This document shows, piece after piece, positions 11,205-21,636 of a stretch of DNA of 64,000 nt. Positions within the stretch are counted from its first letter, which is position 1. Each line of letters opens with the position of its first letter. The notes under the pieces are model-generated. The model was not told the origin of the DNA, did no database searches, and was given only the letters and a program-made list of their open reading frames with translations. The stretch is from Rhyzopertha dominica. Its lineage: Eukaryota; Arthropoda; Insecta; Coleoptera; Bostrichidae. The translations under genes and the position numbers were made by a program. Location: positions 45,603,092-45,667,091 of the forward strand of contig QCXZ01000138.1 of assembly GCA_025024175.1 (NCBI GenBank). The letters are read 5' to 3'.

Positions 11205-13262
11205 CTACAAAATAGCCTTCCAAATGTCACCTAACTCATAATTTCCACAATCCCTATTAAAATTATTAGTATTCCTACAAATTTCTATAGCTTCTTTTAT
11301 TAGACGTTTGTGATAATATTTTTCTCTATGTAAAATTTTTGTTTTATCAAAATCAATCATGTGTTTAGTCAAATATGAGTGTTCAGCTACGGAAGATTTA
11401 TCTATCTGTTGCAACCTAGTAGCACGTATGTGTTCTTTCAAACGCGTACCTACTTTTCTTTTTGTTTGACCTATGTAACACTTTCCGCAAGAACAAGTAA
11501 TTTTGTAAACACCTTCACTCTCTAAATGTACTTTATCTTTAGTAGAATTTAAAATTTTATCTAAATTATTATATGTACTATCAACAACTAAAATATCATG
11601 TTTTCTAAGCATCCTCTTTAATTTTTCCGAAAGGCCTTGTACATAAGGCAAACTCAACTTCAGTTTACTTTGTCGTGGCTGAGAATTTACTTGATTTGGA
11701 TAAGCACTTTTATTAAAAACTGACCAAATATTCTTACTACTATAACCATTTCTCATTAGCGCTGATTTAAGATAATATATTTCTTTTTGTACAGAACTTT
11801 CGTCTGATATCCTTTGTGCTCTAACAAATAACGTCCTAATAAGACTATTCTTTTGAGAAGGAGGGTGGTGAGATGTGGCATGTAAATATCTGTCTGTGTG
11901 TGTTGGTTTTCTGTAAACCTTGTGTCCTAACTGTCCAGAGTTTGTTCTGTAAATTTTGACATCCAAGAAAGGTAAACTACCATTGCTTTCTAATTCCATA
12001 GTAAATTTTATGTCGGGATTTTGACTGTTCAAATGATTTAGAAACCTACCCAGCTCTTCTATACCATGGGGCCAAATAACAAAAGTGTCATCTACGTACC
12101 TATACCAACATTTTGGTTTAAGATGAAAACTATTTATCGCTACATGTTCAAAATTTTCCATAAACAAATTGGCTACTACAGGACTTAGAGGTGAACCCAT
12201 TGCACAACCTGATTTTTGTTCATAAAAATTATCGTTCCATAAGAAATAAGTAGATTTTAAACAATGTTCGGATAATCTGGCTATCGTGTCACCTAAGGGA
12301 TCGCTATTAAGCTTGGATTTGATGATATCTATCGTTTCAGGAATGGGTACTTTCGTAAATAAAGAAACCACGTCAAAACTAACCAAAATATCACCTTCTG
12401 AAATACTTAAACCTTTTATAATATCGATAAAGTGTGAAGAATTTTTGATGAAACTACTGGTATTTCCTACATAAGGTTTTAAATAGTTGGCACAAAATTT
12501 TGCCAATCTGTAACAAGGACTGCCAATCGTATTGACTATGGGTCTTAACGGGACATTGGTTTTGTGGATTTTGGGCAAACCATACAATTTAGGTACCTTG
12601 CAATCGGAAACAGTTAAAAGAGACTTCCCCTCATTCGAAAGATTTGAACTTTTGATAAGATCATTGGTAATTTTGGAAATTTTTGAGGTAGGATCTCGGG
12701 ATAATTTCTGATATGTTTCCTCATCTAACAAATCTCTAACTTTATTCTCGTAATCTGTTCTATCTAAAATTACTGTGGCTGAACCTTTATCTGCTCTAGT
12801 AATTATAATGGACTTATCTGTATTCAAATCCTTAAGAGCCTTCATTTCCTCAGATGTCACATTAGGTTTGGGCATACGTGCATTTCTAATAGCGTGGCAT
12901 ACATCCATCCTAATCTTATCCGCTTGATCTTTCGGAAGCAGTCTTATACAAGATTCAACAGATGACATTATCTCCACTTTTGGAATGGTCCGTGGCGTTA
13001 CAGCAAAGTTCATCCCCTTCGCTAAAATATTTACAGCAGCATCTGAGACACTCTTTTTTGATAGGTTTATCACAGTGTTGTTGGTGTTGGTTTTGACTAT
13101 GTTAGATGATTTGAACTTATTGTGTTTAACTGTATTGAATTTCTCAAATTTAAGTATGTTTTGTTCCTTGACCTTGTTAAACAAAAAGTATACAAACAAC
13201 ACTTTAACAAGGTCAAGGAACAAAACATACTTAAATTTGAGAAATTCAATACAGTTAAACAC
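11205..13262 (-). CDS. Penelope-like reverse transcriptase with GIY-YIG endonuclease (minus copy)
   Basis: This open frame of 685 codons is the mirror image of the one at 13122-15179 and identical to it from residue 28 (position 13181 downwards). The protein would reverse-transcribe element RNA and nick target DNA in the nucleus. Motifs: FDVVSLFTKVPI (motif A), MGSPLSPVVANLF (motif B), YVDD (catalytic motif C, near residues 387-392), LPFLDVKIYR (typical of the family), and a C-terminal GIY-YIG domain (about 582-665) with GVYKI, CSCGKCYIG and LKEH. Residues 1-20 are encoded by the antisense of the partner copy and 21-27 by the spacer (hydrophobic VLFVYFL), so the annotated start is an artefact of the junction. 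The natural N-terminus is probably missing. Confidence 0.85.
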   Translation of the reverse strand: MFNCIEFLKFKYVLFLDLVKVLFVYFLFNKVKEQNILKFEKFNTVKHNKFKSSNIVKTNTNNTVINLSKKSVSDAAVNILAKGMNFAVTPRTIPKVEIMSSVESCIRLLPKDQADKIRMDVCHAIRNARMPKPNVTSEEMKALKDLNTDKSIIITRADKGSATVILDRTDYENKVRDLLDEETYQKLSRDPTSKISKITNDLIKSSNLSNEGKSLLTVSDCKVPKLYGLPKIHKTNVPLRPIVNTIGSPCYRLAKFCANYLKPYVGNTSSFIKNSSHFIDIIKGLSISEGDILVSFDVVSLFTKVPIPETIDIIKSKLNSDPLGDTIARLSEHCLKSTYFLWNDNFYEQKSGCAMGSPLSPVVANLFMENFEHVAINSFHLKPKCWYRYVDDTFVIWPHGIEELGRFLNHLNSQNPDIKFTMELESNGSLPFLDVKIYRTNSGQLGHKVYRKPTHTDRYLHATSHHPPSQKNSLIRTLFVRAQRISDESSVQKEIYYLKSALMRNGYSSKNIWSVFNKSAYPNQVNSQPRQSKLKLSLPYVQGLSEKLKRMLRKHDILVVDSTYNNLDKILNSTKDKVHLESEGVYKITCSCGKCYIGQTKRKVGTRLKEHIRATRLQQIDKSSVAEHSYLTKHMIDFDKTKILHREKYYHKRLIKEAIEICRNTNNFNRDCGNYELGDIWKAIL

Positions 13263-15179
13263 AATAAGTTCAAATCATCTAACATAGTCAAAACCAACAC
13301 CAACAACACTGTGATAAACCTATCAAAAAAGAGTGTCTCAGATGCTGCTGTAAATATTTTAGCGAAGGGGATGAACTTTGCTGTAACGCCACGGACCATT
13401 CCAAAAGTGGAGATAATGTCATCTGTTGAATCTTGTATAAGACTGCTTCCGAAAGATCAAGCGGATAAGATTAGGATGGATGTATGCCACGCTATTAGAA
13501 ATGCACGTATGCCCAAACCTAATGTGACATCTGAGGAAATGAAGGCTCTTAAGGATTTGAATACAGATAAGTCCATTATAATTACTAGAGCAGATAAAGG
13601 TTCAGCCACAGTAATTTTAGATAGAACAGATTACGAGAATAAAGTTAGAGATTTGTTAGATGAGGAAACATATCAGAAATTATCCCGAGATCCTACCTCA
13701 AAAATTTCCAAAATTACCAATGATCTTATCAAAAGTTCAAATCTTTCGAATGAGGGGAAGTCTCTTTTAACTGTTTCCGATTGCAAGGTACCTAAATTGT
13801 ATGGTTTGCCCAAAATCCACAAAACCAATGTCCCGTTAAGACCCATAGTCAATACGATTGGCAGTCCTTGTTACAGATTGGCAAAATTTTGTGCCAACTA
13901 TTTAAAACCTTATGTAGGAAATACCAGTAGTTTCATCAAAAATTCTTCACACTTTATCGATATTATAAAAGGTTTAAGTATTTCAGAAGGTGATATTTTG
14001 GTTAGTTTTGACGTGGTTTCTTTATTTACGAAAGTACCCATTCCTGAAACGATAGATATCATCAAATCCAAGCTTAATAGCGATCCCTTAGGTGACACGA
14101 TAGCCAGATTATCCGAACATTGTTTAAAATCTACTTATTTCTTATGGAACGATAATTTTTATGAACAAAAATCAGGTTGTGCAATGGGTTCACCTCTAAG
14201 TCCTGTAGTAGCCAATTTGTTTATGGAAAATTTTGAACATGTAGCGATAAATAGTTTTCATCTTAAACCAAAATGTTGGTATAGGTACGTAGATGACACT
14301 TTTGTTATTTGGCCCCATGGTATAGAAGAGCTGGGTAGGTTTCTAAATCATTTGAACAGTCAAAATCCCGACATAAAATTTACTATGGAATTAGAAAGCA
14401 ATGGTAGTTTACCTTTCTTGGATGTCAAAATTTACAGAACAAACTCTGGACAGTTAGGACACAAGGTTTACAGAAAACCAACACACACAGACAGATATTT
14501 ACATGCCACATCTCACCACCCTCCTTCTCAAAAGAATAGTCTTATTAGGACGTTATTTGTTAGAGCACAAAGGATATCAGACGAAAGTTCTGTACAAAAA
14601 GAAATATATTATCTTAAATCAGCGCTAATGAGAAATGGTTATAGTAGTAAGAATATTTGGTCAGTTTTTAATAAAAGTGCTTATCCAAATCAAGTAAATT
14701 CTCAGCCACGACAAAGTAAACTGAAGTTGAGTTTGCCTTATGTACAAGGCCTTTCGGAAAAATTAAAGAGGATGCTTAGAAAACATGATATTTTAGTTGT
14801 TGATAGTACATATAATAATTTAGATAAAATTTTAAATTCTACTAAAGATAAAGTACATTTAGAGAGTGAAGGTGTTTACAAAATTACTTGTTCTTGCGGA
14901 AAGTGTTACATAGGTCAAACAAAAAGAAAAGTAGGTACGCGTTTGAAAGAACACATACGTGCTACTAGGTTGCAACAGATAGATAAATCTTCCGTAGCTG
15001 AACACTCATATTTGACTAAACACATGATTGATTTTGATAAAACAAAAATTTTACATAGAGAAAAATATTATCACAAACGTCTAATAAAAGAAGCTATAGA
15101 AATTTGTAGGAATACTAATAATTTTAATAGGGATTGTGGAAATTATGAGTTAGGTGACATTTGGAAGGCTATTTTGTAG
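13122..15179 (+). CDS. Penelope-like reverse transcriptase with GIY-YIG endonuclease (plus copy)
   Basis: Uninterrupted 685-codon frame. N-terminal part (about 30-250): lysine-rich region with the family's N-F-P-IPK and LNTDKSIIITRADKGS-type blocks. Reverse transcriptase core: SFDVVSLFTKVPI near residue 290, GCAMGSPLSPVVANLF near 350, CWYRYVDDTFVIW near 385, then LPFLDVKIYR. C-terminus: GIY-YIG endonuclease (about 582-665) preceded by the Cys pair CSCGKC usual in this family, with an EH and a late AEHS-TKH block. All catalytic motifs that I can check look intact. Residues 21-27 (QKVYKQH) come from the spacer and fit the charged N-terminal style, so the spacer probably belongs to this copy. 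Residues 1-20 are antisense of the other copy. I infer a 5'-truncated but otherwise intact frame. Confidence 0.88.
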   Translation: MFNCIEFLKFKYVLFLDLVKQKVYKQHFNKVKEQNILKFEKFNTVKHNKFKSSNIVKTNTNNTVINLSKKSVSDAAVNILAKGMNFAVTPRTIPKVEIMSSVESCIRLLPKDQADKIRMDVCHAIRNARMPKPNVTSEEMKALKDLNTDKSIIITRADKGSATVILDRTDYENKVRDLLDEETYQKLSRDPTSKISKITNDLIKSSNLSNEGKSLLTVSDCKVPKLYGLPKIHKTNVPLRPIVNTIGSPCYRLAKFCANYLKPYVGNTSSFIKNSSHFIDIIKGLSISEGDILVSFDVVSLFTKVPIPETIDIIKSKLNSDPLGDTIARLSEHCLKSTYFLWNDNFYEQKSGCAMGSPLSPVVANLFMENFEHVAINSFHLKPKCWYRYVDDTFVIWPHGIEELGRFLNHLNSQNPDIKFTMELESNGSLPFLDVKIYRTNSGQLGHKVYRKPTHTDRYLHATSHHPPSQKNSLIRTLFVRAQRISDESSVQKEIYYLKSALMRNGYSSKNIWSVFNKSAYPNQVNSQPRQSKLKLSLPYVQGLSEKLKRMLRKHDILVVDSTYNNLDKILNSTKDKVHLESEGVYKITCSCGKCYIGQTKRKVGTRLKEHIRATRLQQIDKSSVAEHSYLTKHMIDFDKTKILHREKYYHKRLIKEAIEICRNTNNFNRDCGNYELGDIWKAIL

Positions 15180-15358
15180 TTATCTTTTATCAAGTAGTTC
15201 GTGTATATCTAGTAGGTAGGTAGTTCCTTTTTCATCGTTAGGTTCCTTTTTTATCAGGTTGGCACGTTGTTTCTATGACGTCTCGCTTCCTTGGTGATTT
15301 GTTTATTTACTTTCAAAATTTTGTTTGAACTTGTGTCAGGCAAATTTTGAGGTTCTTC

Positions 15359-15398
15359 GTCTTTGACAAAGATTACAGGTGTAATTGAAACGTCAGAC
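15359..15398 (+). ncRNA. Hammerhead-like fold in the Penelope 3' region
   Basis: Stem I is GTCT (15359-15362) with AGAC (15395-15398). The conserved core box is TTGACAA (15363-15369) in place of CTGANGA. Stem II is GATTAC (15371-15376), loop AGGT, GTAATT (15381-15386), with one G-T wobble. Then come GAAA (15387-15390) and C-GTC (15391-15394), with cleavage expected after 15394. Type I minimal hammerheads ending GAAACGTC are known in Penelope-like elements. The box differs at positions 3 (C to T) and 8 (G to A), which pair with each other in the active ribozyme, so the change could be compensated. Activity is unproven. Confidence 0.45.
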
Positions 15399-15460
15399 TA
15401 TTAATTTTTTGTCAGTGTTTTTCAAGAGACAGCGATCTATCCGACAAAATATTATCTTAT

Positions 15461-15475
15461 TATGTGTCAACAAAT
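15461..15475 (+). repeat. Right target-site duplication of the Penelope-like element
   Basis: Direct copy of 10876-10890; the first three bases overlap the end of the right arm. Confidence 0.8.
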
Positions 15476-17513
<2,038 letters not shown>

Positions 17514-18498
17514 TAGCTTTAAGAAATATCGCTGTTCGAAGGACCATAAAATGTGGAACTAGATAAGAAACTAAACTAAATAATAATACAAATTGATGTT
17601 GCCTCCAAATATATCACAAGCAGGACAAATATAATGTAAGTTGATATATATTTGAATTCATGATGGGGTAAATACTTTAACAGGTTTTAACTGTTAGGTA
17701 TTAAAACTGTTTGGCTTGTCCAGATCCATAAAAGGAACGTTCCACTAATAATTACCTTCAGTGAGTATAAACATTTTGTACTAATTATACCAGAAGAAAA
17801 CAAATTAAGAGTATGCGATATTGACTACTCCAAGCTTTGTTGCAATATTTTCCGAGTATGAATTGACCCATATCTGCATATCTCTTCTGTATGAACAAAT
17901 GAACATCAGCTATATTTCTTTCCATCACTTCGTTTTAAGCCCTTTGTAATGTCTACCAACGAAACCATACGATCTTCAAGGAAATAAGCGAACTGAATCA
18001 TTTTAGAAATCGAACCAATCATCATTGAGCTCAATAACATTAAAAACTGAAGTCGTCTCTAAGCACTAAGTGGTGGCAGTATTTTTTCTTCATTAGAAAA
18101 GTAGGAATAGCATCCGTGTTAACAGTTACAGAACGTTTAGGAACTTTTAGAACGTCAGACGTCATAATGCCAGGGTACTCTATACATTTTAGAAGAGCCT
18201 TATTGAACAGCACATTAATAATTATCATAATAAATTAATAATGTCAAAGGCACAGTGTTAATATAAAATGACCATTCCAGTCAATATCGAGAAATGAACA
18301 GTGGAAACTACTTTTTGGAAATTGGAGTTAGATATCCTATTATCTACTTTAGATACAATGGGAATTCTTTTATAAATGCAGACGCTACGTTACACTGATT
18401 AAAATTGCATAATAACTAAATAATGATTGGCCTTTTACCGTAGTATCGCTACTTTTTGTAATTACTATATCATCAAACGTTCAATTTAATCTGTCAAC

Positions 18499-18556
18499 AC
18501 CGATAGGCCTATCTTATTGAACATCTGTTTACACTACACTCATCTTATCGATAAGC
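18499..18556. promoter_or_regulatory. Cluster of GATA binding motifs
   Basis: Within 58 bp there are CGATAGG (18501-18507), the reverse motif CTATCT (18509-18514) and the palindrome CTTATCGATAAG (18544-18555), which is two overlapping opposite WGATAR cores. This is a candidate GATA-responsive, possibly autoregulatory, intronic enhancer. It is inferred from motif density only. Confidence 0.4.
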
Positions 18557-19239
18557 ATTTCCCCTTACAAGGCAAGGACATCATCGGTTGCACTAAACAG
18601 GCAGAAAACAAAAGATTAGAAAAAAGTACACAATAATAACCGTTATCAGGTCCAAGGCGAAAGTGTTAAATTAATTATCTGCCCACTTGTTTGCCTCAAC
18701 AAAAATTCGCAGGCGCACAAATCGATTTACGAGAAAGCAGCGGGATAAATCAGTTTATGCAAAACAAGAAAGCAACAATGCGTTCCACTCCAGGTGTGTA
18801 GCAAGAACGGCCCGAGGCACGGTTTATGATTAATAACAATCCTACTGTGTGCTATCGTTGAGATCAGTCTCCTAACACATCAGCCATATCTGTAACGCTA
18901 CCAAAACCAGATCATTAAAACGGCGCTCCATAAATCAATCGGNTAGAAACAAATTGGCCGGGCGGAAGTTGCCGAAGTCGTTAGCCTCGAAACAGCGCGG
19001 GACNAGCACGGGAGCCATGCGGTACGCTCTGCTTTCTACTTGAGACGTTGCAAACCAAAAACAAATTAAGTTTTGGCCTCGGTTTTGGCTCTCTGGTGTG
19101 TTGCGTAATCCTAATTAAACTGTATATGAAAAACCATTGTCACAATAATTTAGGAAGTCTAAGTAACGCGTTTCGCTAAGCTGTCATCGGCAGCAGAAGG
19201 TAAACTGACTTTCTGAAATGTGTGGCTGGATTTAACCGA

Positions 19240-19269
19240 TGATATTCACTAAAAATTTAGTGAATATCA
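19240..19269. repeat. 30-bp near-perfect palindrome
   Basis: TGATATTCACTAAA (19240-19253), two A, then TTTAGTGAATATCA (19256-19269). It could be a dimeric protein site, a remnant of a foldback element, or a cruciform. Nothing else supports a specific role. Confidence 0.55.
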
Positions 19270-19689
19270 AAGTATTGTGGTAAGGGTTTTTCATATTTCA
19301 TAATCGCTTGCATAAATTATTACATGAGATGGATAACACTTCCACGTTGCTTAATTCTAAGGTACAGGAATATAAAGAGAAAGTTGCTTCAGTGGTACAA
19401 GTACACACATTGCTTCTTACAGCAGTATATTAGACTACAATGTAAATAAAAAATCAGATGTTGTATTCGAATACTAGGAAGTGTACAAACTTCCAACAAT
19501 ATAATGAAAATTTTAAAACATAGTGGCCGGTTCAACATATAGTAAAGAATAAACTGCCCTAGTTATGTTAACTAATTAGACAATTCAAGGTGTACATAGA
19601 GTTTGTTATGACCAGTCTTTGTGTTTGCTCCTGATTATCAGTTCTTAAAGTTGTAAATTATTAGTTACAACCTCTGAAAGTAGAACAAT

Positions 19690-21460
19690 TATGAAAGGTA
19701 AAAGTTTTTACCTCCGATTTCGTTGTAATAGATGTCACAGAAACTTGGCTATCTGAAGATATAGATTCTAGTGCGATTTGCATCATCCTCAAGTTGGTGG
19801 CGATTTGGTATTTATATTAAAAGTACTTTGAAGATGGAGACAGTAGATTCTAAAATTCGTGTTAAATTCTGCTTTCAGAAGGAATGCCATTTTATTTTGA
19901 AGGCATATCGTCTTATCTCCACTAACATTAGCAGTTTTCTCGAATATTTCGACGACTTTTTATCATCTGTAGTACCTTTATAATATGATAATGTCGTCGT
20001 CATGAGAGACCTAAATGTCGATCAAAGTTATTCGAATCACTTGGAAGACTGTTTAAAGCAAATAATTTTGTTCAGCTTTTAAGGACTCCACTAGAAAAGG
20101 CAAGCATTCTTCCACTTCGCTTGATGTAATATTTATTAACAACAAAGATATATATTGTGCTGAAGTTTGGAATTCTTAGTGCTGACTTGCTGTTTGATCA
20201 CTACCTAATCTGTTGTTCTTTGCATGTGAATAAATGTCATAAAATATCAAAATATGTTACATATCGATATTACAATAAATTCACATACGTCAATTTCTAT
20301 ACGGACGGAAAGAATTATGTTAGTGAGTAATTATAAATAAACATGAAAATTGAAGGATTCGGCTTAATACAATAACGCAACATAATAGCGCTATCAGAAA
20401 GAAAAAACTACATAATAAAACCAAGTGAGCCCTAATAGTTCCAGCAAGGACTTGCAAAAAGCTTTAAATTACTTAAGCAAAAAGCGAAATGGAAAGCTCG
20501 GCGTCCTGTCATCATACTACCCTAATGGAATAAATAAGTGTTGCATGTCTTGTATTTTGTCCATGCAATAACTGTCCTGGTGAACTAAAACAATTCGAGA
20601 GAAAGATTCTCAATGAAAATACTGAGTCTTATATTAAATTTATTTCCCCTGAGGACGTGAGGACATGAAGATGTCTCTTCCAAGATGTTGAAATTCTGTT
20701 GCTTTGTTATTTGCAAATATGTTGCTTACTTTATCAATTGTTGTTTCTAACATGATTATTATTTCGAGGAATGGAAGTTCTCTTCATTAAAACGGATGAC
20801 ATTAAATTTGTATTTAAGTTAAAACCATATAGCATTTTATTTGTATTGTCCAAAGTATGCGTTAAGTTTCTTTATAAACAAGTATAACTGTGATCTGTAA
20901 AGCTAAAGTTGTTCCCGAAAAACAGTAGGATTTTCGTGCTCATTACAGTACAGGTGCATTGGATCTCTCTTTGGTATCCTTGGGGTTTTTAAAGGCTTTT
21001 TGATAGCCATACTCTGTAGTAAGCTTCTGCTCAATTTTTTCGATAGGTCGGCGAGTCTTGGTGATTTACTTTTGAAGCACAAATTTGCAAGTTGCGGTGC
21101 ATATGCCGACGATACTTAACTTCCTACACCATTTCAACCCACACAACTTGGACAAAGCCTGCTTAGAAATAAATGAGGGCCTAAACAGCATTTATAAATG
21201 TTCCAGTAATGTTAAGTTAAAGTTGAATAGCAATAACTGTTCTGTGGTATACTACGAGTCAAAATTGTCAAAAAAAGCTTTGTGGAGGATAATATTAAAG
21301 TACATACAGGCCATAATCAATTGCCTGCACATAAAAGAATCAAAGGCCTTGGTTTCAAAAACTCTTGCATTCGAATCATCTTATTCTCAGTTTTAAACTT
21401 CCGAGTAATCCCTCATTTGCTTTACTTTTTCTCAGTGTACCTTGGAAGGTACAGAAAAAC
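19690..21460 (+). pseudogene. Decayed Jockey-like LINE
   Basis: Pieces of the endonuclease and reverse transcriptase occur in the right order in shifting frames. Endonuclease: FVVIDVTETWLSED (about 19715-19760), GIYIKSTL (about 19808), SFLEYFDDFLSS then VVVMRDLNVDQ (about 19930-20015), and SLDVIF with SDH-like text (about 20115-20210). Reverse transcriptase: a decayed GFR-HYST block (about 20930) and CGAYADDT (about 21095), the catalytic YADD, followed by LKLNSNNCSV. Many stops and frameshifts show that it is long dead. No 3' tail or target-site duplication is clear; the end is interrupted by the hammerhead unit at 21476. Confidence 0.7.
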
Positions 21461-21636
21461 TGCTGCATATTAATAAGAAATTAGGATGGCAGTGCCATCT
21501 GTCAGCATTACACTGACATGATGACAAAGCCACCTAGCTGCACTGATGAGCCGTAATGACAGCGAAATAGTACTATCTGCAGTTGGTTGAGGTGTAGACA
21601 GCACAGCATAGACATGCATTTTGCTGCATATTAATA
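21461..21636 (+). mobile_element. Short retroposon-like insertion carrying a hammerhead ribozyme
   Basis: TGCTGCATATTAATA occurs at 21461-21475 and again at 21622-21636. These 15-bp direct repeats flank 146 bp (21476-21621), the pattern left by target-primed retroposition. The inserted unit contains a 6-bp hairpin (TGTCAG 21500-21505, CTGACA 21513-21518) and a hammerhead (21531-21594). It has no coding capacity, no obvious poly(A) and no recognised RNA polymerase III boxes. It resembles in concept the hammerhead-bearing short elements of schistosomes (Sm-alpha) and cave crickets (pDo500), but I do not recognise the family. Confidence 0.7.
21531..21594 (+). ncRNA. Type I hammerhead ribozyme
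   Basis: Stem I: CACCT (21531-21535) with AGGTG (21590-21594) outside, an internal loop (AG against TTGGTTG), and CTGCA (21538-21542) with TGCAG (21578-21582) inside. Core: CTGATGA (21543-21549) and GAAA (21564-21567), both canonical. Stem II: GCCGT (21550-21554), loop AATG, ACAGC (21559-21563), with one C-A mismatch in the middle. Stem III: palindromic ATAGTACTAT, so the monomer stem is short or the RNA acts as a dimer. The cleavage triplet is ATC and self-cleavage is expected after 21577. All core residues are intact. The asymmetric internal loop in stem I is where natural hammerheads make loop-loop contacts. Confidence 0.85.

Larger units (their letters stand above)
10921..15463. repeat. 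Perfect inverted repeat, 2,261-bp arms, 21-bp spacer
   Basis: Positions x and 26384-x are complementary throughout the stretches I checked. Both open frames end symmetrically (11205 and 15179) and their proteins are identical from residue 28, so there are no indels in the coding arms. The spacer is 13182-13202. A transcript through the whole unit would fold into a very long hairpin. Confidence 0.9.
10876..15475. mobile_element. Penelope-like retroelement, head-to-head palindrome with target-site duplications
   Basis: The unit holds two copies of one Penelope-like element, 5' ends facing each other, as a perfect inverted repeat (10921-13181 and 13203-15463) around a 21-bp spacer. The 15-bp TATGTGTCAACAAAT occurs directly repeated at 10876-10890 and 15461-15475, as expected for a target-site duplication. 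Between the left duplication and the left arm there is a unique 30-bp tail (10891-10920). Variable target-site duplications, inverted or tandem copy arrangements and a 30-40 bp one-sided extension are known traits of Penelope-like elements. Intact frames and matching arms point to a recent insertion. Confidence 0.88.

Noticed and set aside
12286..12474. Antisense frames inside the Penelope arms (also 12985-13287, 13097-13399, 13910-14098)
   Set aside because: Shadows of the reverse transcriptase frame on the other strand; no independent support.
10921..15463. Palindrome as a pure assembly artefact
   Set aside because: The matching 15-bp duplications outside and the unique one-sided tail fit a real insertion. 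Kept as real, with the artefact explanation listed as a test.
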